Shown piece after piece: positions 21,155-32,058 of a stretch of 64,000 nt of DNA. The notes below the pieces were generated by a model that saw nothing but the letters and a program-made list of their open reading frames with translations, was not told the DNA's origin and ran no database searches. The DNA is taken from positions 99,093 to 163,092 of the forward strand of contig JAIYDZ010000005.1 of the NCBI GenBank assembly GCA_027487215.1. Direction: 5' to 3'. A program made the position numbers and the translations under genes. The DNA is from Pseudomonadota bacterium. GTDB taxonomy: Bacteria > Babelota > Babeliae > Babelales > CAIQNR01. Numbering within the stretch: position 1 is the first letter of the stretch; the number at the start of each line of letters is the position of its first letter.

Positions 21155-21739
21155 TTAATTAGATACGGTGTTATTAAATTTGCAGTACCATTCTGGAGCA
21201 GAGTCAGTTAGGTAATCGACTATTTCGAGAGTATTAAATAAATTAAAAAGTTCTTCTTGAGAGGGCGCAACTATTTCTATTGAAGCCGGAAGTCCTTCTA
21301 TTTCTTCGACAAAAATATGCATATCTTTTAATAGGTATTCCCATCCGCGTCGGAAGAAGGAACAACGCTTAGAATATCCTAGAGGAACATATTGCTGTGC
21401 TTCTGTGAGAGTATCGAATTCTTTTTGAAATAAGATCCTATGATTTTTTTCTTGTGGATTGCGAACTTTGTGGACGATAACGACTGACTTTTGTTTCCAT
21501 CCTGTTTTTTGATAGTATCTAATTCTGACAAATTCACTATTTAAACTTTTACCTGAGTTGCAGTCACAATAAATATAATCAGTAAAAGCGTAGTCGCCTT
21601 TATACTGGGCTTGCTCATTTATTAAAGCGCTACAAATCGTTTTAGAATCACTAATTACAGCTCTTATTTCTACGGCTTGTAATTGAGTATTTGTTGAAAA
21701 ATAAAGGAAAGATAAAAAGAAAAATCGCAGAAAAAACAT
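21155..21739 (-). CDS. hypothetical secreted protein
   Basis: 194-aa ORF with N-terminal signal-like FFLRFFFLSFLYFSTNTQLQA. Confidence 0.55.
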   Translation of the reverse strand: MFFLRFFFLSFLYFSTNTQLQAVEIRAVISDSKTICSALINEQAQYKGDYAFTDYIYCDCNSGKSLNSEFVRIRYYQKTGWKQKSVVIVHKVRNPQEKNHRILFQKEFDTLTEAQQYVPLGYSKRCSFFRRGWEYLLKDMHIFVEEIEGLPASIEIVAPSQEELFNLFNTLEIVDYLTDSAPEWYCKFNNTVSN

Positions 21740-21897
21740 ACAAAAAACCTTAAAAATTTAATTGATCAAATATAAGCAATCTTATCTCAAAATCAATCGA
21801 ACAAAAAGATTAATTATTTTGGTGAGAACTTTTAAAAATGGTAATTTTTTGATTTGGTACAAAAAATGAACTGATTTAAAAATATATGAAGGGAAAT

Positions 21898-21974
<77 letters not shown>

Positions 21975-22033
21975 TCCTTATAAGACCTAGTACACCCTAT
22001 GATAGCACCCTTCCTGACGATGTCAAACTGAGT

Positions 22034-23572
22034 TTAATGTTGTTTTTCAAAGTATCTATCGAGTGACCGGTAAGTCAGTGCTTCTTTTAAGTGTCCGATC
22101 TCTATAATCGATGAGGTTTCTAGATCGGCAATCGTGCGCGCAACCTTTAATACTTTATGATACCCACGCATGCTCAAATTAAGCTTGTCAAAGACCTTTC
22201 GGATAAGTTCTTCAGCTTCTGATGAAAGAATACAATGTTTCTCAACTTCATCGGATGTCATGCTTCCGTTAGATCGATTTGAGCTGGTAAACCGCTCCGA
22301 TTGTGTTTCTGTTGCTCGTGCGATTGAGGTTTTCATATCCGCAGAACTTTTGCCTTGCAGTGTGGTGTCTTTAAGTGTGTCGTAATCAACTGCGGGCACG
22401 TGAATTTGAAGATCAATTCTATCAAGCAGCGGACCTGAAAGTTTTTTAAGATATTTATCAATCGATTGAGATGAACACAAACAGTCACGTTTGGTGTCAC
22501 CAAAAAATCCACACGGGCATGGATTTAAAGCTGCAACCAGTAAAAATGAGGCAGGATACGTTACGCTATGGAGCGCGCGTGAAATACAGACCTGTTTGCT
22601 TTCCAGTGGTTGTCGAAGTACTTCAATCGTGTCGCGTTTAAATTCAGTCAGTTCGTCTAAAAATAGAATTCCATTGTGAGCAAGGCTGATTTCACCCGGC
22701 TGTGGAAATGATCCACCGCCTACAAGTCCTGCTTGTGAAATAGTGTGATGAGGATTTCTAAAAGGACGTGTAGCAAGGACTGAGGCACCATTTAATTTCC
22801 CGCTTACCGAATAAATCTTGCTTGTTTCAAGCATTTGATCAAAGGAAATTTGAGGCATAATGGTTGCTAGTCGTTTTGCAAGCATTGTCTTACCAGAACC
22901 AGGAGGTCCGATAAAAAGAATATTATGTCCACCAGCTGCTGCAATAGTTAAAGCTCGCTTTGCCTGTTCTTGTCCTTTTACCTGCGCAAAATCAAGCAGA
23001 GTATCGGTAGGTTCTGATGAAAAAACCGGATTGTGTTGTGCTGGAGTAAGTGGTCTTTCATTGCGTAAAAAGCTGACCAGTTGAATAAGATGTGAAACAC
23101 CAATAACTTCAATATCTTTAATTAAAGCAGCTTCTTGAGCATTTGCGTGGGGAACAATAATGCGTTTTTTACCTAACTTTTGTGCGTCGTAGGCAATAGC
23201 AAGTGCGCCTTTGATCGGTTTGATTGAACCATCAAGCGAGAGTTCACCAATAAAAATTGTTTCATTTAAAAACGTTTGAGAAATCTTTAAAAGTTGTGCC
23301 GCTTGTAAAATACCAATAGCAATCGGTAAATCAAAAAGCGTCCCTTCTTTTTTTAAATCTGCTGGTGCCAAGTTAACGGTAATTTTACGTTCTGGAAGTT
23401 TAATTCCACTATTTTTGAGTGCCGTTTGAATCCGTTGACGACTCTCTTTAATTGCCACGTCTGGCAGTCCGACAATAAAAAAATTAATGAGACCTAATGA
23501 AAGATCTACTTCAACTTCAACGCAGTGTGCATCCACGCCAATGGTGGTAGCAGAAAATATTTTTGTATGCAT
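22034..23572 (-). CDS. comM: Mg-chelatase-like AAA ATPase, ComM/YifB family
   Basis: MHTKIFSATTIGVDAHCVEVEVDLSLGLINFFIVGLPDVAIKESRQRI, GPPGSGKTMLAKRL, NPCPCGFFGD. Confidence 0.95.
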   Translation of the reverse strand: MHTKIFSATTIGVDAHCVEVEVDLSLGLINFFIVGLPDVAIKESRQRIQTALKNSGIKLPERKITVNLAPADLKKEGTLFDLPIAIGILQAAQLLKISQTFLNETIFIGELSLDGSIKPIKGALAIAYDAQKLGKKRIIVPHANAQEAALIKDIEVIGVSHLIQLVSFLRNERPLTPAQHNPVFSSEPTDTLLDFAQVKGQEQAKRALTIAAAGGHNILFIGPPGSGKTMLAKRLATIMPQISFDQMLETSKIYSVSGKLNGASVLATRPFRNPHHTISQAGLVGGGSFPQPGEISLAHNGILFLDELTEFKRDTIEVLRQPLESKQVCISRALHSVTYPASFLLVAALNPCPCGFFGDTKRDCLCSSQSIDKYLKKLSGPLLDRIDLQIHVPAVDYDTLKDTTLQGKSSADMKTSIARATETQSERFTSSNRSNGSMTSDEVEKHCILSSEAEELIRKVFDKLNLSMRGYHKVLKVARTIADLETSSIIEIGHLKEALTYRSLDRYFEKQH

Positions 23573-23728
23573 GAGCCCCCTAAACTCTTGAATTGGTCTA
23601 TGTATACCATGATTTGGATGTTTTGCAAAGAATGGGAGGGTCCCTCAACTGGAGCTTTTTGTATTTTGGCTTATACTTGCTCTGAGTTTATACCATACAC
23701 GTACTACTGTGGGGAGAATGAAGAAGCC

Positions 23729-26671
23729 ATGAAAAACAGGAAACAGGTAGTCGCGGTACTACTTTTGAGTGTGTCTTTTACTCTTATGGGTCGTTGCTCG
23801 CGTCTTGTGCTGGGCGATAGAACAGATGCAACAGTCGGAGATAGCTTTTCATTTAATTTAGGTGTCAAATCTGTTTTTGATGCTGATAGTCAGATTTTTT
23901 ATGTTGGTGCTGCCGATGCCACAACAGGCAATGCGCGGCCTTACTCTTTATCAGGAATTACAACCAGTTCATTACAAGCTATCTCACATTCGCCAGAAAA
24001 AGCGTATGTTAACGGAACAGAGCAAAATAATCCTTTCTATGCAAAAGGAATTGCACAGCTAGACCTTGTTTCAAAGCGTATTGTGGCGGTTCCAAATGAT
24101 GCAACGGGGTCTCTTTATTGGATAACCAGTGCTCTTGGTGCATCAAATCAAGTTATGGTTGGTGTTACTGATATCAAAGACTCAAACGGTGCGACTTCTA
24201 CTGGCGTTGTTTCTATTGCCGATAATCTTTATGGAAATGTATGTGCCGGTGTGGGAGATTATTTATGCGCAGCTGTCAAACCGGTAGGCGCTGGAGCTTT
24301 TGGTACTGTTGGCGGTGGAATTGCAGTTTTTAAAAAAACATCTTCAGGATTAGTGCAACAAAAAGCTGTGCCTGGAGATGAGACTACAGTAAGAGCTGTG
24401 CCAATTGATGTTAATACATCTGTTCTTAAAATGAATGACACTCCGCTGGGTTCAGTATTTAATAATGTTATTGATCTGCATTGGGATGCAAAGTTGGGCC
24501 GTTTGTTTGGGGCAGTGGCACCTGGCTCTCCGGGTACTAACGGAGCGCGAGCACTTTTTACCGGATACTTAAGTCAGCAAGGTGCTAACGACGTTAAGTT
24601 AAATCTTAATGCAATTGCTCCTGCTGGTGCATTTACTGCTGCTTCTAATGCAGAAATTGTTGCAGTCACTGCTAACATGCAGACTGCCTTTTTAAGGAGA
24701 GTGTGCACAATGCATCCTTCTGCGGGCTGCAGTTATGTGGTGGTTCAAGTACTAAATGACTTAATTTATTGCCTACCACTTGTCGACGAAAGTGTTGATC
24801 CTGCTAAAAAATCAACATGGTCAACCAGCGCTACTCACGCAACACTTGCCAAAAAAGAAGTTGCACCTACCGACTATTATACTACAGGTCCAAAAGGAGT
24901 TTCGTATCTTTCAGGTAGAGGGTTTCAGACACAAGCAACTGCTGCAGGAGATTTATATAGTACGGCAGACGATGAGGATCTCAAAAAAATGAGAGTTGGT
25001 CGCGGTGCAGTTTTAGGAGATATTTCTGATCTGCAGGTATACAAAGACACGGTGTTTGTCTCAACCAATTCATCATTCGCGCCTGCTACAGCAGGGGTTT
25101 GGTATTCGCAAGCATTGTTTGATGCAAATGGGGTGATTGTTTCATGGACTCCCTGGCAAAAAATTGCAATTGAAGCGACAGGCGATCCTCGAGTAGAAGG
25201 AATTGGCTATGCTTCTGATCAAGGTCTTTTGTTTATGCTCGATGGCCCTACAGGTGCACCAGATACGGTCTCTATTTCAGGATGGGGTACCAGTGACGCT
25301 GATGGTATTTTAGGGGGGACAACCACTAATGCATCTGTTGGACTTGTTGCTCAACTGAACGCAGAGTTTCCACAGTCTCGTGGTGGCGTAATGGGATTGT
25401 TTGATTTTAATTCATCAAATGAAGCGTTTGCTACCGGAGTTAATAGTCTTTCATTAATGATTGCGACAGGTTATCAAAAAGTAGTCATTGTAAAAACGGG
25501 AGCTGCTGATGGGCTTCAGGTTCTTATTCCAACGGTAGGTGATTTTACCACTGATAAACGTACTTTTACTGCTGGAGCAATAAGTAATGACTCTGTTGAA
25601 GCTGATGGTGTAACTGCAGCGACTACCTTTATTAGTGTAACTGGTGGAGATCTGACTTCATTGGGAGCAATTTCATGTGCCACTATTATAGAAGATACGG
25701 TTGCTGATGGTGGATATATTGTAGTTGGAGGAACTGGCGGGGTTGCCATTTTGCGCCATACAACTAATCGTACAGGATGGGCAACGACAGGTCTTCTAAA
25801 AGATTTGAGTGATGCAACAGCATTTTCAACTGATAAGTCTTTTCAAAAAATTGGTACCTATACCAATGTGAAAAAATTATGGACTGCAGAATCATCAGCC
25901 GGTCTGCAAGTTCTTTATATTTTGACTGATAATGCATTATATCGAATTGATAAAGATGATTTGAATTTAGCTAATCCAACAGCATCCACGATTGCTACGC
26001 TTGCAGGTCTTAATTTGCCCGATCATGCAAGTTTTGCAGATTGTATTGCTTGTGATCGATTGGGATTGCTTGCAACAAGTCACGGACTTTATAGAACCGG
26101 CAATGGTAATAATATTTCAACAGCAGCAAATACCACCGCAGTTGGTTGGACTGCAGTTGCCTTACCGTATGGATTTACTGGAGTCTCAAAACTAATTCCT
26201 GTAGCGGGTACTCAAAACATTTTTCAATTTGCAGCAGATGGAATTGGCCAAGTGTATGTCGCAAGTTCTTCTGTGAGTTTAAAAAACGCAGCTTTATTTT
26301 CTTTTGCGACACTTGATGTTAATGCTGCAGGGGCGGTAGCAGCGGGTTCTTTCACACTCGTTTCTAATCCATTTTCTAAAGATATTAATGGAACGATTTT
26401 ACAAAATCCCTTTGCCCATATTGGTGTGTTTAGAAATAATTTTGCAACCAATGGCGCAACACTTCTTGCAACATCTGCTCAACATTTAACTACAGCACCA
26501 GAATGCGCACGTTTACCATTATCTTTGGGATTGCGTGCACCGTTTAACAAACAGGGTCAAAAACTTATTGATACAGGACTTGGTGGTGCTTCAATTCGTG
26601 GAGTGGTGCGAAACTCAACAACAGGGTCATGGATGGTGTATGGCGACAAAGGTGTTTCATGTCTCGAGTAA
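23729..26671 (+). CDS. large secreted/surface protein, possible beta-propeller
   Basis: start trimmed to MKNRKQVVAVLLLSVSFTLMGRC; long beta-rich Gly/Ala/Thr-rich sequence. Confidence 0.6.
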   Translation: MKNRKQVVAVLLLSVSFTLMGRCSRLVLGDRTDATVGDSFSFNLGVKSVFDADSQIFYVGAADATTGNARPYSLSGITTSSLQAISHSPEKAYVNGTEQNNPFYAKGIAQLDLVSKRIVAVPNDATGSLYWITSALGASNQVMVGVTDIKDSNGATSTGVVSIADNLYGNVCAGVGDYLCAAVKPVGAGAFGTVGGGIAVFKKTSSGLVQQKAVPGDETTVRAVPIDVNTSVLKMNDTPLGSVFNNVIDLHWDAKLGRLFGAVAPGSPGTNGARALFTGYLSQQGANDVKLNLNAIAPAGAFTAASNAEIVAVTANMQTAFLRRVCTMHPSAGCSYVVVQVLNDLIYCLPLVDESVDPAKKSTWSTSATHATLAKKEVAPTDYYTTGPKGVSYLSGRGFQTQATAAGDLYSTADDEDLKKMRVGRGAVLGDISDLQVYKDTVFVSTNSSFAPATAGVWYSQALFDANGVIVSWTPWQKIAIEATGDPRVEGIGYASDQGLLFMLDGPTGAPDTVSISGWGTSDADGILGGTTTNASVGLVAQLNAEFPQSRGGVMGLFDFNSSNEAFATGVNSLSLMIATGYQKVVIVKTGAADGLQVLIPTVGDFTTDKRTFTAGAISNDSVEADGVTAATTFISVTGGDLTSLGAISCATIIEDTVADGGYIVVGGTGGVAILRHTTNRTGWATTGLLKDLSDATAFSTDKSFQKIGTYTNVKKLWTAESSAGLQVLYILTDNALYRIDKDDLNLANPTASTIATLAGLNLPDHASFADCIACDRLGLLATSHGLYRTGNGNNISTAANTTAVGWTAVALPYGFTGVSKLIPVAGTQNIFQFAADGIGQVYVASSSVSLKNAALFSFATLDVNAAGAVAAGSFTLVSNPFSKDINGTILQNPFAHIGVFRNNFATNGATLLATSAQHLTTAPECARLPLSLGLRAPFNKQGQKLIDTGLGGASIRGVVRNSTTGSWMVYGDKGVSCLE

Positions 26672-26688
26672 TTGAAAAAGGTTTTCTC

Positions 26689-27939
26689 ATGAAAAAATGT
26701 TATAGACTTCTTGCGTGTGCAGCATTTTTGCACTCAAGTGTCTTTGCGATTGCACCCCTTAATGTATTATATCCTCAGGATACTGTCTTTAAACCACGCA
26801 AGTGGGACGACCAGAAGCTTCATGTTTCACAACACATAACCTGTGGGCTTTCAGATTTGCATGGTCGTAATGGTGATGGTGATAAGGTACTTGCCACACA
26901 GTTGTGGGACGCAGATCAAAATGCGCTTGCAATGGTGACCGGTTTTGCTCAAGGGACCCAGCAAGCAAACATTGCCCAACAGTGTAATGCTGTAGACGGC
27001 GATGATGGCGTGCGTGGACACTTTAAGTTGACGGGTGAATTTGCAGTGCCGTTCAGTTATCAAGCGGGAGCTCGTTATCATTTTAAAAAAGGGTTCTGGA
27101 TAGGTGCGTTTATTCCTGTGTATAAAATGGAATTTAAAAACGTGGTCTGGACAGAACAAACACAAAATCTTACCGCTGACGATCTTGCAACCAAAACTTT
27201 GATTACCAATGACTTTTTTGCAAACGTTGATCGACTTGGTGACGGATTATATTTAAGAGATTGGGACAAGATTGGGTGTGGCGATCTTGCTTTTATGGCC
27301 GGTTGGTCTGAGAGTTATCGACAATATAAACAGTGGATTAAAAGTGTAACGCCTGGACTGCGTGTGGGAGTAACTCTTCCTACCGGTGTTAAAAAAGATG
27401 AAGACAAGGTTATGTCAATGCCTTTTGGTAACGACGGATCGATCGGGGTTTTGGTAGGTGGCGGGCTGACCATTAACTACATCAATCGATTTGATTTTGG
27501 GCTTGATCTTGAATGTATGCATGTGTTTAATAACACACGCGCACGTCGTATTAAAGTTGATGCTGATCAAACAGAGTTTTTATTACTGGCTAAGACTGAC
27601 GTGCAAAGAGACCCAGGTTTTTTTAGTCGCTTTATGATTTTTGGTGATGCAAAGATTGTAAAAGGTCTTTCTGCTCGAATTGCGTATCATCATCGTAAAC
27701 GTAGTGCCGATACGTTGTATATTAAGTCTTATGATTACTCTTCAGCTATTGCAAATACTGCAGAGTCACTTAAAGAGTGGACCACGCACAATGCATTGTT
27801 CCAGCTCACATGGGACACAGCAACAGAAGAAACCAATAAAACTCGTCCACAGTTTACAGCATTTTATATGCATCCGTTTAATGGACGTCGTTCAGTTCAA
27901 GCTAAACAGGTTGGTATTGGATTTACTCTGAGTTTCTAA
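26689..27939 (+). CDS. outer-membrane beta-barrel-like protein
   Basis: MKKCYRLLACAAFLHSSVFA signal; alternating beta pattern; C-terminal VGIGFTLSF ending in Phe. Confidence 0.65.
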   Translation: MKKCYRLLACAAFLHSSVFAIAPLNVLYPQDTVFKPRKWDDQKLHVSQHITCGLSDLHGRNGDGDKVLATQLWDADQNALAMVTGFAQGTQQANIAQQCNAVDGDDGVRGHFKLTGEFAVPFSYQAGARYHFKKGFWIGAFIPVYKMEFKNVVWTEQTQNLTADDLATKTLITNDFFANVDRLGDGLYLRDWDKIGCGDLAFMAGWSESYRQYKQWIKSVTPGLRVGVTLPTGVKKDEDKVMSMPFGNDGSIGVLVGGGLTINYINRFDFGLDLECMHVFNNTRARRIKVDADQTEFLLLAKTDVQRDPGFFSRFMIFGDAKIVKGLSARIAYHHRKRSADTLYIKSYDYSSAIANTAESLKEWTTHNALFQLTWDTATEETNKTRPQFTAFYMHPFNGRRSVQAKQVGIGFTLSF

Positions 27940-27966
27940 AAAGAACTTAAAAATAAGTAAGATATT

Positions 27967-27998
27967 AAAAAGGGCCCAATCGGGCCCTTTAATTTTTT
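27967..27998. terminator. bidirectional intrinsic terminator
   Basis: AAAAGGGCCCAATCGGGCCCTTTAATTTTTT between convergent genes. Confidence 0.85.
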
Positions 27999-28010
27999 CT
28001 ATAAATAATA

Positions 28011-28856
28011 TTAACGTTGCAATTTTGTCAGGTGCTCTCCAAAAAGTTGTTCTTGTTCTAACGTTTCATTTTCATAAGCACATTTACTGTTTTTAATTAA
28101 ATAGCTCCATAAAGCTAGTGAACCAATTAAAGCAGTAGTGCGTGTGACCACAAGACAGAGATCAGAATTATTTGCAAGGGCTTCTATTTTTAGTTTAAGA
28201 AGGTTTGTGAGTGCTGCACTTGTTACTATTACACCTACTTGAGAACAAAATATTGTTGCTCTTACAAATGGATTACCTTGTGAGTAAAACACAGAATTGA
28301 CTGTTTTTTTCCACCAATTCTCTTTTGATTTTAAAACTTCAAAGAGTTTAAAGAGTTCTTGTGCTTTAGAAAATTTATCGATACTCAGTACTTGACCAGT
28401 AACTTTATCAGCAGGAAATTCGCCATCATAGCTACATGAGTTTACGTCTGCTCCATAGCTTATAAGAAGTTCTGCCATTTCTGCATTTTGTGCAAGAAGC
28501 AGGGGTGTTACACTTGCATGTGCTCCTTCTACTATTCCTGCAAGCCGCTCTGCCTGAGTATGAGAGATGTAAAAGTGAGCAGGATTTTTATAGTAAGTCT
28601 TAAGAATGCTCAGAATTTCTTTCACTAATTCGATATTGTTTTTGCTGATTGCTTTAATAAGTTCTACTTGAAGAGTAGTACATTTTTTTGCACTTACCGA
28701 TGAGAGTGAAAATTCATTATACCAATTACTCCACTGCCATTGGGGAGTTTGTGGTTGTGCATATACTGTATTAGTAGTGTGGGTTTTTTGAGAGCAGTGA
28801 GAAACAGCCAAAAAATTTAATGAACACAAAAAGGCAAAAACGATATGTCGTTTCAT
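28011..28856 (-). CDS. ankyrin-repeat-like secreted/membrane protein
   Basis: start trimmed to MKRHIVFAFLCSLNFLAVSHCSQ; VTPLLLAQNAEMAELLISYGADVNSCSYDGEFPADKV ankyrin pattern. Confidence 0.7.
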   Translation of the reverse strand: MKRHIVFAFLCSLNFLAVSHCSQKTHTTNTVYAQPQTPQWQWSNWYNEFSLSSVSAKKCTTLQVELIKAISKNNIELVKEILSILKTYYKNPAHFYISHTQAERLAGIVEGAHASVTPLLLAQNAEMAELLISYGADVNSCSYDGEFPADKVTGQVLSIDKFSKAQELFKLFEVLKSKENWWKKTVNSVFYSQGNPFVRATIFCSQVGVIVTSAALTNLLKLKIEALANNSDLCLVVTRTTALIGSLALWSYLIKNSKCAYENETLEQEQLFGEHLTKLQR

Positions 28857-28960
28857 AAAATATCTTTCTTTTTTAATGAGTGAGTGAGGCGATTCTCTTA
28901 TTGAGAGCCTATTATAGGTAATTGACGCATTTTGTATAGCACTAAACATTTGAATCTGAA

Positions 28961-28985
28961 AAAGGGACCTAAACAGGTCCCTTTA
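28961..28985 (-). terminator. intrinsic terminator-like hairpin
   Basis: AAAGGGACCTAAACAGGTCCCTTTA perfect stem. Confidence 0.6.
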
Positions 28986-29016
28986 AAGCTTAAAGTCAGA
29001 TTTTGAATGCACTCAA

Positions 29017-29526
29017 TTAGTTAATTGAATCGCATTTGTCCATTTCTGAAAGAAGTAATGCTGTTGCATTTTGTCCGTAAACAGCAATCAACATCATTTC
29101 AAGAATAGCAGCAGGATTTTCCATTTTGAGTACGTTTTTTGCATAAAGATATACAACTGCTGCGGTAGAGAGTGATACCCAGCGGTTAGAAAAGAATCGT
29201 GCGCTGTTTGCAAAGAATGTATCGTGCGCCATTAATTCACTTACACTTGTTTGCACTAATGTATCTGCAAATCCTGATAAAGTGATTAATGTAACTGAAA
29301 GTCTTGAAGCATCTTTTGCAGAAGCTGCTGCAATAAGAGGCAATAATTCAAACAGTGTTTTTGTAGGAGATATTTTTTCTACTGAGTGAGAAAATGTTGT
29401 ACACGGATGTGTGTTTGTTGCAACAACAGCTGCTTTTGCGGGTAAATATTCCAATCTTGTAGCATTGGTAGCAAATGCAGAGGTTGAGAGTAAGAGACCA
29501 ATAGAGAGTGTAAGAAGCTTCTTCAT
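29017..29526 (-). CDS. hypothetical secreted/membrane protein
   Basis: MKKLLTLSIGLLLSTSAFA signal peptide. Confidence 0.6.
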   Translation of the reverse strand: MKKLLTLSIGLLLSTSAFATNATRLEYLPAKAAVVATNTHPCTTFSHSVEKISPTKTLFELLPLIAAASAKDASRLSVTLITLSGFADTLVQTSVSELMAHDTFFANSARFFSNRWVSLSTAAVVYLYAKNVLKMENPAAILEMMLIAVYGQNATALLLSEMDKCDSIN

Positions 29527-29598
29527 GATATTCCCTTTACGTATGTACAGTGTCGTACAATTTTTCCGTGTAGAGACTAGGTCTATCCTGTTTGTTTG

Positions 29599-30726
29599 TC
29601 AACTGCGAATATGAATATTTTGTGGACTAAATTCGCGGCTAGAACTCATTTTAAATAATCTTATTTTTGCCTCTGTTTCTATGATTGCCATCATTAAACG
29701 TTCAGCTTTTGTTTCAAGCCCAGCTTCTTGTTCTTGTGTTTTGAGCCACTGCAGTGCTCCAGAAGTAATATCTTGCTTCATAGAAAGACACATATCTAAA
29801 GAAAGAGCTGGTCCTGCAAGTTCTAAAAAGTAACAATAACGCTCAATAAGCCCCCAATACAATTCATTTAAATCGAGTGGATCTTCAATGATATTTTTTT
29901 CATGAAGCGTGGTAAGTTGTGTTCCTAATGTTTTAAATGATGACCATGTTTCTTGTTGATCTTCAGGGCACCAGGCGAGTTTATCAACACCACCTGAAAG
30001 AAATCGTACTGTAGTGGTTCTTAATTTTTCTGGTGTGGTCACCTGTGCTTTTACTTCTTTTAAAATCTGGTCAGAAACATCTTCAAAAAAATCCATTGGT
30101 TTTTCCTGTAAGAAAGCAAAGCGATCTTTAAAGCTGGTCCACAATAATTTTTTAATATCTTTCCAGAGTGAAGGCTTTTCTTCAAACAGGTGCGCAAGAA
30201 AGGGAGTGGTACTATCAAGCATGCTTTCAAACGCAGCTGAATTGACGCAAGAGGTAGCTTTTAATTTTGTATTGAATAACCTGATGACCCCATCAAAAAA
30301 GTCGTGGCCTTGTTTTGTTTTGTGTCCATATTTCATAAACTGTGTAAGGTGTCCAAAGTTATGGGGCAAAAATTCTGTGCCATATTCTCTTCTATTAAAT
30401 ATTTGGCTAAAAAAAGTGAACATGCCGCTTTTGGTAAACTCTACTTTTTTTAAAAAGAGGCAGAGAGTTTTTTCGTGTTGAGTAGGTTGATCTATTGGAT
30501 TAAACATTTTTTGAGGACAACTGACGTCGAGGGTTTTTATAATTGTCTCTTCTTCTTTTTTAAAAAGAGGAGCAGCCGACTCTTTTTTTCGAGAAAGTCG
30601 ACGTGATTTTTTAGGAGAAGTTTCAACTTCTTCAAAACCTGAAAGTTGCGTGTTTTGCGGTTTTTCACTATGAATAGACAATACGACGCTACCGCATAGT
30701 AAGAAAGCTAATGTGATTTTATTCAT
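29599..30726 (-). CDS. hypothetical secreted protein
   Basis: start trimmed to MNKITLAFLLCGSVVLSIHSEK. Confidence 0.6.
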   Translation of the reverse strand: MNKITLAFLLCGSVVLSIHSEKPQNTQLSGFEEVETSPKKSRRLSRKKESAAPLFKKEEETIIKTLDVSCPQKMFNPIDQPTQHEKTLCLFLKKVEFTKSGMFTFFSQIFNRREYGTEFLPHNFGHLTQFMKYGHKTKQGHDFFDGVIRLFNTKLKATSCVNSAAFESMLDSTTPFLAHLFEEKPSLWKDIKKLLWTSFKDRFAFLQEKPMDFFEDVSDQILKEVKAQVTTPEKLRTTTVRFLSGGVDKLAWCPEDQQETWSSFKTLGTQLTTLHEKNIIEDPLDLNELYWGLIERYCYFLELAGPALSLDMCLSMKQDITSGALQWLKTQEQEAGLETKAERLMMAIIETEAKIRLFKMSSSREFSPQNIHIRS

Positions 30727-30819
30727 AAAAAGCACCCTTTTACAGTAAGGTGGAAAACATTGGTAGTGTACCATGAAAAAAGTGAGAGGGATAAAGGGTT
30801 TATTCCAAGGAAGTAACGC

Positions 30820-32037
30820 ATGGCTCTTTATATGTATCAAGGATTTTCTAAAGACGGCAAGAAATTGAGTGGGCAACTTGACGCTCCTTCTGAGGGAGGG
30901 GTGCGGGAGTTATTACAACGGCAGGGAATTTATCCTACCTCGATTGTGCTTGCACACACGGTGGTTGCCAAAGGTAGTTTTTTTTCTAATTTGTTTGCAA
31001 CCAAGGTAACACTTAAAGAAAAATTATTATTTACTAAACAGCTTGCAGTGTTGCTGCGAGCGGGCGTTCCTTTGCTTCAAGCGCTCGATCTGCTTGATGA
31101 TCAATTTACTGGTAAACTTCATACTATTTTAGTTTCGATAAAAGATGGCATTAAGGAAGGTAATTCGCTTGCTGATGGCCTTAAGCGATATCCACAAACA
31201 TTTGAAAACATTTATGTTCAGCTTGTTCGAGCCGGTGAGGCGAGTGGGAAACTCGAAATGATTCTTGATCGTTTGGTGATTTATCTTGAATCAAAAGAAG
31301 CGCTTTCAAAAAAAGTTTCAAGTGCCCTTCGTGGACCACTTATTCAGTTGGGTATTATTTTTGCAGTTACTATCTTTTTGGTTACCAATGTTGTTCCAAC
31401 ACTTGCAAGTAGCTTTACTCAAGCAGGCGGGGCTCAGCTGCCTTTGCCAACACAAATTCTTATGTCGATTTCTGATTTTATGATTTCTCATTTTCTTCTT
31501 TTAACTATTTTTGTGTTGACTAGTAGTGTTGGGTTTCTTTATTGGAAGTCGACCGAACAGGGCGCCTTTCAACTTGATAGACTTACATTACAGCTTCCCA
31601 TTTTTGGATTTTTTTCTCGTATGAATGCAATTACCCAGTTTTCAAGTACGCTTGGAATGTTGCTTGAAGCGGGAGTTCGTTTGTCTGATGCGCTTACTAT
31701 TGTGTGTGACATTGTGGACAATCGGGTGTTAAAAGTTGCTCTTGAGCAAGCAAAAGATAAAATCATTAAACAGGGTAAGATTGCACAATACCTAAAACAG
31801 ACTAATATATTCCCTCCTATTGCAACCTATTTAATTAGTACCGGTGAGGAGAGTGGAAACTTAGATAGTATGTTACTGGAAGTTGCAAAAAATTATGAAA
31901 AAGATCTTACCGAGACAGCTGATGGGTTGTCTGCGGCTCTAGAACCGGCCATGATGTTTTTAATGGCTGTTATTGTTGGGTTTATTGTAATAGCTATTGC
32001 ACTGCCTATGGCAAAAATGGGATCCGTGCTTAGTTAG
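30820..32037 (+). CDS. gspF: type II secretion/type IV pilus inner-membrane platform protein
   Basis: FTKQLAVLLRAGVPLLQALDLL, LVRAGEASGKLEMILDRL, STGEESGNLDSMLLEVA, GspF/PilC duplicated domain. Confidence 0.93.
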   Translation: MALYMYQGFSKDGKKLSGQLDAPSEGGVRELLQRQGIYPTSIVLAHTVVAKGSFFSNLFATKVTLKEKLLFTKQLAVLLRAGVPLLQALDLLDDQFTGKLHTILVSIKDGIKEGNSLADGLKRYPQTFENIYVQLVRAGEASGKLEMILDRLVIYLESKEALSKKVSSALRGPLIQLGIIFAVTIFLVTNVVPTLASSFTQAGGAQLPLPTQILMSISDFMISHFLLLTIFVLTSSVGFLYWKSTEQGAFQLDRLTLQLPIFGFFSRMNAITQFSSTLGMLLEAGVRLSDALTIVCDIVDNRVLKVALEQAKDKIIKQGKIAQYLKQTNIFPPIATYLISTGEESGNLDSMLLEVAKNYEKDLTETADGLSAALEPAMMFLMAVIVGFIVIAIALPMAKMGSVLS

Positions 32038-32058
32038 ATAATTGTGAAAGGACGTTTT

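Noticed and set aside
30014-30481. 155-aa plus ORF antisense to 29599..30726
   Set aside because: Shadow ORF; the minus-strand gene has signal peptide and coding character.
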